A stretch of DNA of 64,000 nt, taken from assembly GCA_024398845.1 (NCBI GenBank), contig JAKSIM010000003.1, forward strand, positions 35,383 through 99,382. The letters run 5' to 3'. The notes beneath the pieces were generated by a model. It did not search any database. It was not told the DNA's origin and was given only the letters and a program-made list of their open reading frames with translations. A program made the position numbers and the translations under genes. Positions 26,842 to 35,537 of this stretch are shown here, piece after piece. Within the stretch, counting starts at the first letter, position 1. Every line of letters starts with the position of its first letter. The DNA comes from Fibrobacter sp. GTDB taxonomy: Bacteria > Fibrobacterota > Fibrobacteria > Fibrobacterales > Fibrobacteraceae.

Positions 26842-27950
26842 TACTTACTCTTGTTCTTTTGATTCTTTTTGAGATTCTTGACGCTCGTTTCGGCAATGGA
26901 AACCATTTCACCAAGAAGGAACGGATTTTCTTCGGGAATCTTAATGGTCACTTCACGACCGTAAATGGGCATTTCGGGCATTTTCCACATACGGGTCGGG
27001 AACGGAACAATGCGACTCGAAAGGCCAACCACTTCGCCCACAACGGCCTTGCCCGTACCACTCAAGGTCGTGACCTTCACGGCTTCGCCCAAATTCATGC
27101 GCTGGTAAACACGTTCGTTAATGTAGCCACGAACAAGCGTCGGGGACTTACGAGTAAGGGTCACCACCGGAGTAAAGCTCGAGACCTTTTCACCATCGCG
27201 AACGTTCACGTCGCCCACGACCCAGTTGTCCTTGCTCACCACGGTCAATTCTTCTTTTTCCTTCTGCAAAGCCTCAAGTTCCTTGCGAAGAGTTTCAGCT
27301 TCGCTCTTACCTGCGGACTTTTGAAGTCTGCCACTACCACGAAGAAGAGCAATCTGTTCGTTCGCACTCTTTTGCACCAAGGCAAGTTCATTCTTCAAAC
27401 TCTTGATTTGCATTGCCATGGCATCGTTACCATCGCTGCTAGACTTAGAAGAAGAGAGGCTCTTCAACTTGGAAGAAATTTCCTTATTCTTTTTATATTC
27501 CGTTTCTAGGCGGTTGATTTCAAAACGAAGGCTAGAACTACGAGATGCTGCATCAGCCTTAATCTGAGCAACCTTCTGATCAATTTCCGCTGTACCCAAG
27601 CTACTGCGACCTTCAATAGCATCTAGTTCGCGGTTGAGCTCGGCAAGTCGCATTTCAAGGTCCGGACGATTCAATTCGATGATGGTATCACCCGGTTGAA
27701 CCTCTTGCCCCGACACCACGTGAATCTTCACGATTTCGGTCGCGGCCGGAGCACTGATAATGGTTTCGCTAGCTTCGGCAATGCCCTGGAACATAGCAAC
27801 CTTACCTTGGTAAACTACGCCAAGGACAACGGCAACAACAACGCACAAAAGCCAAGCAAGGGAAAGTTTATGCGTATAAACGTAGGCAACGCCAGCGTTT
27901 GACTTGTGGGTATTCCAAAAATTATTGAGGAGATCTTCAAGCTTGTTCAT
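26841..27950 (-). CDS. HlyD-like membrane fusion protein of the VTC operon
   Basis: A 369-residue inner-membrane-anchored adaptor. After a cytoplasmic N-terminus a transmembrane helix (LAWLLCVVVAVVLGVVY) is followed by the lipoyl half VKIHVVSGQEVQPGDTIIEL. A long coiled-coil hairpin spans about 110-230, then comes the second half WVVGDVNVRDGEKVSSF and a beta-domain. The C-terminus is Lys/Asn-rich. With the TolC-like protein it would make a periplasmic conduit, but no ABC or RND pump is present in this operon, so the inner-membrane partner may be DUF4956. Confidence 0.82.
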   Translation of the reverse strand: MNKLEDLLNNFWNTHKSNAGVAYVYTHKLSLAWLLCVVVAVVLGVVYQGKVAMFQGIAEASETIISAPAATEIVKIHVVSGQEVQPGDTIIELNRPDLEMRLAELNRELDAIEGRSSLGTAEIDQKVAQIKADAASRSSSLRFEINRLETEYKKNKEISSKLKSLSSSKSSSDGNDAMAMQIKSLKNELALVQKSANEQIALLRGSGRLQKSAGKSEAETLRKELEALQKEKEELTVVSKDNWVVGDVNVRDGEKVSSFTPVVTLTRKSPTLVRGYINERVYQRMNLGEAVKVTTLSGTGKAVVGEVVGLSSRIVPFPTRMWKMPEMPIYGREVTIKIPEENPFLLGEMVSIAETSVKNLKKNQKNKSK

Positions 27951-27960
27951 TTTTCATCTC

Positions 27961-28644
27961 CTACATTTCTGTGGTGGCATCCTGCATCATAAACTGCACA
28001 TCCGAGATGCCTTCAATTTTGGAAAGTTCCGTGAGAATTTCAGCAGCGGGTTTTGTAGCGCGCAAACGAATCTGATAAGCAACATCGAGACGAGCGCCAC
28101 CATCCACTTCACGCATCGTAATCAAAATAAATGTTTTGAGGCTACCCTTCATAATGTCTTCGACCTGACCGCGAACCTTGGGTTCGTTCGGGAGTGCAAA
28201 GCGAAGCATGCCATCAAAAAAGTGCTTGGTGCCAAGACCAGTACGGGAAAGAAGGAAGGCCACGCTGCTAAAGGCCATGGTGCCACCAACAGCAGCACCC
28301 CAAGCGTACACACCGCAGCCGATACCTGCGCCCAGAGCCGCAAAAATGAACATAATGTCGCGCGGGTCCTTGAAGCTCGTACGGAAGCGAACCACCGAAA
28401 GGGCACCCATCATGCCAAGGCCACGACCGACGTTATCGCCAATGGCCTGCATCACCATGGCAGCAACCACGGAACTCAGCACAATGCCCTGCACAAAATT
28501 TCTAGAATAAGAAAGACCGAGGAATGTCTTCTCGTAAGTCCAGGCAATAACGGAAGAAAGAATAAATGCCAAAATTAGCGTATAAGCCAACGTAATAATG
28601 GTCGCGTTGGCGGTACTGGATTGGACCGCAAGAAGGTCGAGCAT
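27961..28644 (-). CDS. DUF4956 membrane protein
   Basis: A 227-residue protein with three or four transmembrane helices in the first half (TIITLAYTLILAFILSSVIAW is one; MFIFAALGAGIGCGVYAWG another) and a cytoplasmic C-terminal alpha-beta domain that looks ACT-like or ferredoxin-like. The conserved loop ALSVVRFRTSFKDPRDIMF is the family signature. GGAG lies 5 nt before the ATG at 28644. It is first in a five-gene unit (DUF4956, HlyD-like, TolC-like, VTC, lamin-tail lipoprotein). DUF4956 commonly accompanies VTC and CotH genes; its function is unknown. Confidence 0.88.
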   Translation of the reverse strand: MLDLLAVQSSTANATIITLAYTLILAFILSSVIAWTYEKTFLGLSYSRNFVQGIVLSSVVAAMVMQAIGDNVGRGLGMMGALSVVRFRTSFKDPRDIMFIFAALGAGIGCGVYAWGAAVGGTMAFSSVAFLLSRTGLGTKHFFDGMLRFALPNEPKVRGQVEDIMKGSLKTFILITMREVDGGARLDVAYQIRLRATKPAAEILTELSKIEGISDVQFMMQDATTEM

Positions 28645-28996
28645 AATAACTCCGTGTATGGTTTTTCGTTTGTAATCCCTTAACAAACATTATATGTTTT
28701 TTGCTTTCCATAATCTACTTTAAAAACACCGTTTTTTGAGCGTTTTTGTGTAAATTTGGGTGAACAAACAACACATAAAATTCCCAAAAATAACCCAAGT
28801 AGAGATTTTTTCACTCTATTTTGGCCATTTTCAGGTCCCATATACCAACTCCTAGTGTAAAAAATAACAATTACACCCTTGAAGCGAATGAAAAAAGAAA
28901 GATACACGTTGCACTCCATAACAACAGAAAAATTGACCCAAAAATAGTCCGATTTTTAGCACAAATACGAACAAAACAGAATCATGTAAATATTTT
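28645..28996. other. AT-rich intergenic region upstream of the DUF4956 operon
   Basis: About 350 bp with only short unlikely frames. It should contain the promoter for the DUF4956 operon near 28660-28720. I see no RNA gene or repeat in it. Confidence 0.4.
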
Positions 28997-29644
28997 TTAG
29001 CAAGACTGACTCGCCAACCACAAAACAAAGAAAACATCCGCGAAAACAAAAAAGCCCCGCCGAAGCGGAGCCTTTAAGCCTTTGTAGCGATTGCCGAGTA
29101 CGGAGGATACCGTGTACTTTTTCTTGTTGGGTGGCACAATCAAGCGTCTGTTGTCCTTCTTGTTACGGAAACACTGGAAATCTGCGAGGCATTTTTTCGT
29201 CGTTTTTTCAAAACCCTCGTCATTCACGGGATACGTCATGACATAAGTCAAGGCTTCGTCATCCTGGATAGCGTACCAGTAATTCGGCAAAATAAAAACT
29301 TCATTTTTATTTTTTGAATATCTTAGTCCACCACTAACATTTTGTGTTAAATCATCAATATACTCACCATTAGCCCCCTCTATTTCCTTTTCTTCCGAAC
29401 CATAAAGCTTTAAACCTATTGGTTTTAGCTTGCTCCAATCTCCTATCGGCGAGTTTGCAAGCCAGACCATTCCCTTGTCGGAGGGTTGGTCTATCACCCA
29501 AAAATTTCCGCCAAAGTACAAAATCGTTCTGTTGTTGAAAGCCAAATGACCCGCCGCCGCAGAAGAACTAGACACACTCGACGAACTCAACTTCCCCGAG
29601 GAACTAGATGAACTTGAAGCGTTTATATACACGGAAAAAAACAT
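28997..29644 (-). pseudogene. Serine-linker protein lacking a signal peptide; probably degraded
   Basis: The frame opens MFFSVYINASSSSSSSGKL and continues with a Ser-rich linker, then about 150 residues of unknown domain (TILYFGGNFWVIDQPSDKG). A lipoprotein signal, expected before such linkers in Fibrobacter, is missing, and no ribosome binding site stands near the ATG. At the 3' end the frame reads straight through a terminator hairpin at 29048-29071. In the +1 frame a TAA occurs just before that hairpin (YSAIATKA then stop), which suggests a late frameshift. Either a decayed gene or an unusual exported protein whose signal lies elsewhere. Confidence 0.45.
29048..29071 (-). terminator. Terminator hairpin (GCTCCGCTTCGGCGGGGC type)
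   Basis: GCTCCGC and GCGGGGC pair around a short loop and are followed on the minus strand by T6. The same 24-nt sequence recurs exactly at 30728-30751. Confidence 0.8.
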
Positions 29645-29664
29645 CGATGCGGCAGGTAACCTTT

Positions 29665-30351
29665 TTACTCCCGTAATTCAACTTCTGCATGAACTTCAAT
29701 TATATCAGAGCCATAAGCTGTAGGATAGTCAAACGTAGCATACATTATATAAGCTTTTCCCCATGAAGAGTCAACGCCTATTGTCATAGTGGTATTTCTA
29801 AATTCTTCATAGCCAACGCAAGCCATATAACCTTTACACTTTTCCTCATATCTAGTCGCAAACGTACAATACGGACACTCTATAAGAAATTCAGTCAATG
29901 TTTCAGGCATTTTTATCGCAATAGAATCGCCGACGTACTTGTAGGAATGGACGATTTCCGACAGGTCGATATCGTACTTCTTCTCGACATCATCTTCGTC
30001 AAACAAAGAAAAACGGAGGTGGTCTTCCTTCAAGGGGACTTTGGAAATCGTTTCTCCAAATACAGCTTTTGCTTTTAAAGATTCATTTACAAACGTATAC
30101 TCATATTTATCATAGCAATCTACAGAATACCATCCCATCTCTTTAACAAGACCAAAAAAAATGTTCGCCAAACAGATTGAATCGTAAGCGCATTTAACTT
30201 GCACATGCATTTCCATGGATTTCACATGTCTTTTATTTAATGGCAAACACTTTTCATCGCAGCTGTGGTCGTCGCAGCCAGGATCCGGCAGACTGCACGA
30301 AGCCACGTAGGCAATCAAGGCGACAACGAAAGCTAGGGAAATCTTCTTCAT
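29665..30351 (-). CDS. Lipoprotein of unknown function
   Basis: A 228-residue protein with signal MKKISLAFVVALIAYVASC (lipobox VASC), then a Cys-rich N-terminus (CDDHSCDEKC) and further Cys pairs (CPYC at about 160, CKGYMAC). Eleven or more cysteines in a lipoprotein suggest disulfide bonds in the periplasm or outside. The rest has alternating beta-strand character. No family recognised. The stop is 20 nt before the next minus-strand frame (29644), so the two may once have been one operon. Confidence 0.7.
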   Translation of the reverse strand: MKKISLAFVVALIAYVASCSLPDPGCDDHSCDEKCLPLNKRHVKSMEMHVQVKCAYDSICLANIFFGLVKEMGWYSVDCYDKYEYTFVNESLKAKAVFGETISKVPLKEDHLRFSLFDEDDVEKKYDIDLSEIVHSYKYVGDSIAIKMPETLTEFLIECPYCTFATRYEEKCKGYMACVGYEEFRNTTMTIGVDSSWGKAYIMYATFDYPTAYGSDIIEVHAEVELRE

Positions 30352-30490
30352 AGGCTACCTCGGCAATAATAACAACTTCGTCGCGCCGGCAAGGTATGCA
30401 GAATTTTTTTCACCGTATGTTTTACCGTTCATCAGACATATCATCAACAAAAATAAACTAAACATTCAAAAAAGCGCAAATTTTCAAAGC

Positions 30491-30517
30491 AAAAAAAGAC
30501 GGTCGCGAAGCCGTCTT
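30491..30517. terminator. Hairpin AAGACGG/CCGTCTT
   Basis: A 7-bp stem with an 8-nt loop and a run of A before it, giving T-run on the minus strand. It precedes repeat copy A and may be part of a mobile or repeated unit. Confidence 0.65.
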
Positions 30518-30521
30518 CCTT

Positions 30522-30592
30522 AAAATTTTTCAGAGCCTAGCGAGAGCTAAACCAGAATCCATTTTTTGAAAAAGAAGCAAGCAGAGCGAGGT
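30522..30592. repeat. Direct repeat copy A (about 70 bp)
   Basis: Begins AAAATTTTTCAGAGCCTAGC and continues GAGAGCTAAACC. It is repeated at 30762-30832 with few changes, each copy following a terminator-like hairpin. Between them, 30600-30700 is GC-richer with small hairpins (for example CTGCGCTAAAGCGCAG). No coding frame is convincing across 30352-30891. Confidence 0.7.
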
Positions 30593-30727
30593 CCTCACCT
30601 ATGTTTTGTTGCAGAAACAAGTTTCTGGCAAAACATGGTAACGACATCCTTCGGCGAACGATTGGCGAAGCCAATCTCCTGCGCTAAAGCGCAGAGCCTC
30701 AGTAGTGGCAGGCCCCGAAATTAGCAT

Positions 30728-30751
30728 AAAAAAGCCCCGCCGAAGCGGAGC
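30728..30751. terminator. Terminator hairpin, second copy of the 29048 sequence
   Basis: Identical 24-nt sequence to 29048-29071 (stem GCCCCGC/GCGGAGC preceded by A6). Confidence 0.7.
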
Positions 30752-30761
30752 TCAAATTCTG

Positions 30762-30832
30762 AAAATTTTTCAGAGCCTAGCGAGAGCTAAACCGAAATTC
30801 ATTTTTGAAAAAAGAAACGAGCAGAGCAAGGC
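30762..30832. repeat. Direct repeat copy B (about 70 bp)
   Basis: Second copy of the 30522 unit, lying 60-130 bp downstream of the nfnB stop and possibly within its 3' untranslated region. Confidence 0.7.
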
Positions 30833-30891
30833 CGCAGGACCGAAGCTGTATTGTAATACAGCGAGGGTCCGAGAACGACGCTATGCGAAGT

Positions 30892-32391
30892 TTATTTTTT
30901 CAAAAATTCGTTGATGCCGGCTGCAGCGCGCCTACCCTCACCCATGGCGAGAATCACAGTAGCAGCACCGAGCACGATATCGCCACCTGCATAAACCTTC
31001 TCCATGAAGGTCTTGTTGGCGGCGGCATCTTCGAGAAGGATGTGACCCTTCTTGTCGACGGAGAGTTCCGGAGTGGTGTTGCTGATGAGCGGGTTACTTC
31101 CGTTACCGATGGCAACGAGAACGGTGTCGCATTCGATTTCGAAGCTCTGGCCTTCGAGCTTGACCGGACGCGGACGGCCCTTTTCATCGGGTTCGCCAAG
31201 TTCGTACTTGTCGACGAGCATGCCACGAACGTGACCGGCTTCATCACCCAAAATCTTGGCCGGGTTCTGCAAGGTGCAGAATTCGACACCTTCTTCCTGG
31301 GCGTGGAGAACTTCTTCCTTACGGGCCGGAAGTTCGCTCATGCCGCGGCGATAGACGATACGGACCTTTTCGGCACCGAGGCGGAGAGCCATACGGGCGG
31401 CGTCCATAGCGACGTTACCACCACCGAGCACCACGACGTTCTTGCCGGGCCACATCGGGGTATCGGCATTTTCCTTGTCGTAGGCGCGCATGAGGTTTGC
31501 GCGGGTCAGGTATTCGTTAGCGGCAAACACACCCACCAAGTTTTCGCCTTCGATGTTCATGAACAGCGGAAGACCGGCACCAGTACCGACAAACACGGCG
31601 TCGAAGCCGTCCTTTTCGATAAGGTCGTTCAACTTGCGAGTGCGGCCAATGACAAAATTTGTCTCAAACTTCACGCCCATGGCAGCGAGAGTTTCAATTT
31701 CGCGGTCAACAATCTTCTTCGGAAGACGGAATTCAGGAATACCGTAGCGGACCACACCACCGAGCTTGTGGAAAGCTTCGAAGATGGTCACGTCATGGCC
31801 TTCGCGGCGAACATCGGCAGCAACGACCAAGCCTGCAGGACCGGAACCGATCACGGCAACCTTCTTGCCAGTGGCGGGCTTCACGGACGGCACGTCAGCG
31901 GCGCCGTTGTTGCGTTCCCAGTCAGCGACAAAGCGTTCCAGGCGGCCGATACCCACGGCCTTGTTCACGTCCTTGTTGAGCTTACCCATGGTGCAGTTCA
32001 TCATGCACTGGCGTTCCTGCGGGCAAACACGACCGCAGATGGCCGGGAGAAGGCTCGTTTCCTTGATCTTCGCGATAGCGGCCTTGAAGTCACCCTTGGC
32101 AATTTCGGCAATGAAGGCCGGAATGTTGATGTGAACCGGGCAGTTTTCCACGCAGAACGGCTTCTTGCAGTTGAGGCAGCGGTTGGCTTCGACAATAGCC
32201 TGGGCTTCGGTAAAGCCCTGGGCAACTTCTTCCATCACGTGAGCGCGGTAACTCGGTTCGAGCTGCGGCATCGGCTGAGACGGAATGGACTGCTTGTCCT
32301 TCGGCTTGAGCGGCTGTTCAAGCGTTTTGATTCTTTCAAGTTCCGCCTTGGCAGCGGCATCGAGTTGTTCGCGAGACATAAATTCAGACAT
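30892..32391 (-). CDS. nfnB: NADPH-dependent oxidoreductase, NfnB / glutamate synthase small subunit type
   Basis: A 499-residue flavoprotein. The N-terminal iron-sulfur region carries CLNCKKPFCVENCPVHI (about 74) and CGRVCPQERQCMMNC. A pyridine-nucleotide oxidoreductase core follows, with the FAD motif VAVIGSGPAGLVVAAD (about 169) and the NADP motif VVVLGGGNVAMDAA. It is homologous to GltD, but its coupling to a ferredoxin-reductase-like gene (TAATG overlap) identifies the Nfn type. NfnAB bifurcates electrons between NADH, ferredoxin and NADPH in anaerobes. A glutamate synthase large subunit is not adjacent. Confidence 0.9.
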   Translation of the reverse strand: MSEFMSREQLDAAAKAELERIKTLEQPLKPKDKQSIPSQPMPQLEPSYRAHVMEEVAQGFTEAQAIVEANRCLNCKKPFCVENCPVHINIPAFIAEIAKGDFKAAIAKIKETSLLPAICGRVCPQERQCMMNCTMGKLNKDVNKAVGIGRLERFVADWERNNGAADVPSVKPATGKKVAVIGSGPAGLVVAADVRREGHDVTIFEAFHKLGGVVRYGIPEFRLPKKIVDREIETLAAMGVKFETNFVIGRTRKLNDLIEKDGFDAVFVGTGAGLPLFMNIEGENLVGVFAANEYLTRANLMRAYDKENADTPMWPGKNVVVLGGGNVAMDAARMALRLGAEKVRIVYRRGMSELPARKEEVLHAQEEGVEFCTLQNPAKILGDEAGHVRGMLVDKYELGEPDEKGRPRPVKLEGQSFEIECDTVLVAIGNGSNPLISNTTPELSVDKKGHILLEDAAANKTFMEKVYAGGDIVLGAATVILAMGEGRRAAAGINEFLKK

Positions 32392-33275
32392 TATTTGCCT
32401 CCCATCTTGGCATCGGCAGCCTTATCAATATTGCACTTGTGGCCATCGTTTGCACCGAAGCGGTGCAGAGCTTCCTGTTCCTGGGGCTTGAAGGCGCCCA
32501 TACGCTGGAGCATGTTGTTCCAGTCGACTTCGTGGCCGTCGAATTCCGGACCGTCGACGCAGACGAACTTCGTCTTGCCACCGATAGTCACGCGGCAACC
32601 ACCGCACATGCCAGTTCCATCCACCATGATGCTGTTGAGGCTCACGATGGTCTTCACTTCGTACGGCTTTGTGGTGAGAGAGCAGAACTTCATCATGATC
32701 GGAGGACCGATGGCAATGACCATGTCCGGCTTGCCCTTCGTGTCTTCGCAAAGTTCCTTCAAAGGTTCGGTCACAAGACCCTTGCGGCCATAGGAACCAT
32801 CGTCGGTCATGAAAATCGTTTCGTCGGCGAGAGCCTGCATTTCTTCCTTCATGAGGAAGAGGCTTTCGTTACGGGCGCCCATGATGAGCGTCACCTTGTT
32901 GCCGGCAGCCTTCAAGGCCTGCACAATCGGGTGCATCGGGGCAATGCCCACGCCACCGCAAACGCAAACCACGTGGCCAAACTTTTCGATATGGGTCGGG
33001 GAGCCGAGCGGGCCAACCAGGACCGGGATATCGTCACCGACTTCGAAACGGGAGAGTTCGGTGGTGGTCTTACCGACAGTCTGGAAAATAAGGGTGATGG
33101 AGCCTTCAGTCGTATCGGCATCGGCGATGGTCAGAGGAACGCGTTCGCCGTTGTCCTTATTGGTCTGGAGGATGATGAACTGGCCGGCCTTACGTTCTTG
33201 GGCGATCAGCGGGGCCTCGACGCGGAATTGGAATACCGCAGGAGAAAGTTGCTTTTTAAATAGAATCTTTGCCAT
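32391..33275 (-). CDS. nfnA: Ferredoxin-NADP reductase subunit alpha (NfnA / SudB type)
   Basis: A 294-residue protein. The ATG at 33275 (MAKILFKKQLSPAVFQF) is chosen over upstream codons because it matches the family N-terminus. An FAD-binding barrel (RVPLTIADADT) is followed by an NAD-binding domain (VVCVCGGVGIAPMHPI) and a C-terminal [2Fe-2S] Cys cluster (GTGMCGGCRVTIGGKTKFVC). The stop overlaps the nfnB start by 1 nt (TAATG), which implies translational coupling and equal amounts. Partner of nfnB in the electron-bifurcating transhydrogenase. Confidence 0.92.
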   Translation of the reverse strand: MAKILFKKQLSPAVFQFRVEAPLIAQERKAGQFIILQTNKDNGERVPLTIADADTTEGSITLIFQTVGKTTTELSRFEVGDDIPVLVGPLGSPTHIEKFGHVVCVCGGVGIAPMHPIVQALKAAGNKVTLIMGARNESLFLMKEEMQALADETIFMTDDGSYGRKGLVTEPLKELCEDTKGKPDMVIAIGPPIMMKFCSLTTKPYEVKTIVSLNSIMVDGTGMCGGCRVTIGGKTKFVCVDGPEFDGHEVDWNNMLQRMGAFKPQEQEALHRFGANDGHKCNIDKAADAKMGGK

Positions 33276-33381
33276 AGTGCCTGCAAATTTAGAAAAACGA
33301 AGAAAAAACAATCTTAAACGGAACAAGAATAAGGGGTTTAAAGCACCAAATTTTAAAATTTTACGACAACAGAACGAAGTT

Positions 33382-34104
33382 TTATTTTTCCTTCACCTTC
33401 AGGGTACGCAGGTATTCCTTCTGTTCGTCGGTGATGCGGTAACTTTCAATCGCCTTCTGAATCGTCTTGTTGTGCGTCCACGGCGCAAGTTTTTTCTTTT
33501 CAATATACGGGATAGTTGCTTCCCATTGCTTGGCAAGCGACGTCGCGAAGAACCAAGCCACCATCATCTTGATGTAGTAATCTTCGCCCTTGACCGCAGC
33601 GGGAATCTTGAGAAACTCCGGTTTGAAATCCTCATCCAAAAAATGCGACTGCAGCATTTCTACGCCAAAGCGGCTCGTATAAACTTCGTTCGAAGCGGCC
33701 CACTCGCGAATCTTTTCGAGGAGTTTCGTCTTATTCTTCTTGAAAATCTTCGGCGACATGATGTCGCAAACAGCCCAGTTGTCCACATACGGCAAGAATT
33801 TATCTGTAACTTCAACGCACTTGTCGAAATCCTTGATTTCTGCAATCAAAAGTCCATGCAGCATGTTCTCGTCGTAATACTTGTGCGGCAAATGATTCAA
33901 AAACTTGTCAATGGCCGTTTGCATTGCGCCCGCTTCCGCCGTCTTGGACTGGGCCGTTTTCATGAGTTCCTTCGCAAGCGCACGTACCTTGGGCACACGC
34001 ACGCCAATGAACAACTCCGCAGGAACCGTCGGAGTAAGCTTCGCCTGGAATGCGGCATATTCCGCATCGCGCAATTCAAAAAGTTTCTTCTTAAAATCAA
34101 TCAA
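33382..34104 (-). CDS. AlkD-like DNA alkylation repair protein
   Basis: 240 residues from a TTG start at 34104, preferred because AAGGA lies 7 nt before it and it falls 16 nt after the vsr stop; the longer open frame reaches into vsr and lacks a ribosome site. The protein is all-helical with HEAT-like repeats, including LFIGVRVPKVRALAKELM, VDNWAVCDIMSPKIF and SRFGVEMLQSHFL. These fit the DNA_alkylation (AlkD) family, glycosylases that remove 3- and 7-alkyl purines. Key Trp (NWAVCD) and Asp residues appear kept. Gene pairing with vsr suggests a small repair operon. Confidence 0.87.
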   Translation of the reverse strand: MIDFKKKLFELRDAEYAAFQAKLTPTVPAELFIGVRVPKVRALAKELMKTAQSKTAEAGAMQTAIDKFLNHLPHKYYDENMLHGLLIAEIKDFDKCVEVTDKFLPYVDNWAVCDIMSPKIFKKNKTKLLEKIREWAASNEVYTSRFGVEMLQSHFLDEDFKPEFLKIPAAVKGEDYYIKMMVAWFFATSLAKQWEATIPYIEKKKLAPWTHNKTIQKAIESYRITDEQKEYLRTLKVKEK

Positions 34105-34120
34105 AGTTAAATCCTTTTCT

Positions 34121-34564
34121 TTAAATTTCAATCGTCTCTTCGTCGCTGTGGATAAATGCGACGAGGCGTTCAATAGAACGGTCAAAATCCGTATTCAGGG
34201 AACATTCCCAAAGTGTCGCCACGCGGAACCCGAGTAACGAAAGCTTCCACGAGGTTTTCACATCGCGCACAATGTTGTTATCGAACTTTTCGTTCCAAAA
34301 ATTCTGGTTACTCTTGGGGCGAGTCGTAAGCTTGCAACCATGTTGATGCCAAAAACAGCCGTTGATGAACACCACCACGCCATACTTTAAAACGAATATA
34401 TCCGGAGTCCCCGGCAAGTCGCGCCGCTGCAAGCGGTAGCGGAAACCTGCATGGAACAACGCCCGACGTACCTTGACTTCGGGCTTGGTATCTTTAGAAT
34501 GAACCGCTTGCATCATTTGCGAGCGATTCATCGGAAGATGCTTTTTTCGTCCAGATTTATGCAC
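34121..34564 (-). CDS. vsr: Very short patch repair endonuclease (Vsr)
   Basis: A 147-residue enzyme. It starts at GTG 34564, with AAAGG 9 nt upstream. The N-terminal MMQAVHSKDTKPEVKVRRAL and the catalytic block RDLPGTPDIFVLKYGVVVF (catalytic Asp), then INGCFWHQHGC with the zinc Cys/His set, are all present. Vsr nicks T:G mismatches that arise by deamination of 5-methylcytosine. No cytosine methyltransferase is within 30 kb on either side in this window, so this is a solo vsr or its partner lies elsewhere. It is followed by alkD. Confidence 0.92.
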   Translation of the reverse strand: MHKSGRKKHLPMNRSQMMQAVHSKDTKPEVKVRRALFHAGFRYRLQRRDLPGTPDIFVLKYGVVVFINGCFWHQHGCKLTTRPKSNQNFWNEKFDNNIVRDVKTSWKLSLLGFRVATLWECSLNTDFDRSIERLVAFIHSDEETIEI

Positions 34565-34666
34565 AAATTCAGGCCTTTACCTTCGTGAAGTCGCAGAAAC
34601 CCGCAAAACAATCTTTATTCATGCAATGAAATATATATGTTTTACGCAAATCACGGAGGTCTTACC

Positions 34667-35533
34667 ATGGGATTGAAGAAGAATTTTGCCTTTATCGCTA
34701 CCATTGCAGCATTCGTTATTGCAGGATGCAGCACCAATCAGGAAAAACCAAAAGCAGAAGACGCAACTACCGAAACCGCAGAACCCGAAGGCACCAAGAC
34801 CATCCAGCTTGCAAGCGGGGCCACCCTCACCTGGATCAAGGACAACAAGGGCGAAAGGCTCATGCCCCGCGACCTTTTTAGCGATGCAAGCGATTCCCTT
34901 TTCGCAAGCGTCAACCAGCCGAACGGCATTCCGGCTTCCGTAAGCACTTTTCTGCTGAAAGCAGACAGCGAATACGCACTCTTTGACGCAGGCCTCGGAA
35001 GTTTCGGCGGCGAAACAGCAATGCAATTAGAACAACTCGGAGTTCCCGCCGATTCCATCAAGAAGATCTACATCACGCACATGCACGTGGACCACATCGC
35101 AGGCCTTGTTTCCGGTATGCAGGAAGGCAAGCAGCAAAAGGTCTTCAACAATGCCGAAATCTATCTCGGAAAAATTGAACACGATGCCTGGCTGAACCTC
35201 CCCAAGAACGATTTGCAGAAGACCGTCATTGAACTTTACAAGGACAAGCTTCACTTGTTCGAATTCGGCGAAACGCTCCCCCACGGCATTGTCGCTCTGG
35301 GCGCTGTCGGGCATACACCTGGCCACACCGTTTTCCAAGCAGATGGCGTACTTGTCATCGGAGACTTGATGCACGGATACGCCTTGCAAAAAGACCACCC
35401 CGAAATCAACTCCAACTACGACATGGACAAAGAAAAATCAGCAGAAAGTCGCAAGCGCCTCATGGACCTCGCCAAGCAAAACGGATTCACGCTTGCCGGA
35501 ATGCACTTGCCCGCACCCGGATTCGCGAAATAA
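34667..35533 (+). CDS. Metallo-beta-lactamase-fold hydrolase lipoprotein
   Basis: A 288-residue protein. GGAGG is 8 nt before ATG 34667, giving signal MGLKKNFAFIATIAAFVIAGC. The metal-binding motif ITHMHVDHIAGL (HxHxDH) is intact, followed by VGHTPGHTVF and VIGDLMHGYALQ, so two metals can bind. An unusual feature is the location: a lipoprotein rather than a cytoplasmic enzyme. It resembles AHL-lactonase/PhnP-like lactonases or esterases, but substrate cannot be assigned. A lone gene between convergent and divergent neighbours. Confidence 0.88.
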   Translation: MGLKKNFAFIATIAAFVIAGCSTNQEKPKAEDATTETAEPEGTKTIQLASGATLTWIKDNKGERLMPRDLFSDASDSLFASVNQPNGIPASVSTFLLKADSEYALFDAGLGSFGGETAMQLEQLGVPADSIKKIYITHMHVDHIAGLVSGMQEGKQQKVFNNAEIYLGKIEHDAWLNLPKNDLQKTVIELYKDKLHLFEFGETLPHGIVALGAVGHTPGHTVFQADGVLVIGDLMHGYALQKDHPEINSNYDMDKEKSAESRKRLMDLAKQNGFTLAGMHLPAPGFAK

Positions 35534-35537
35534 TATT

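Noticed and set aside
28680..28919. A 79-residue minus-strand frame upstream of the DUF4956 gene
   Set aside because: AT-rich chance frame without ribosome site; overlaps the probable operon promoter.
30805..32793. A 662-residue plus-strand open frame opposite nfnA and nfnB
   Set aside because: Mirror of two clearly recognised flavoproteins; no family match and no ribosome binding site.
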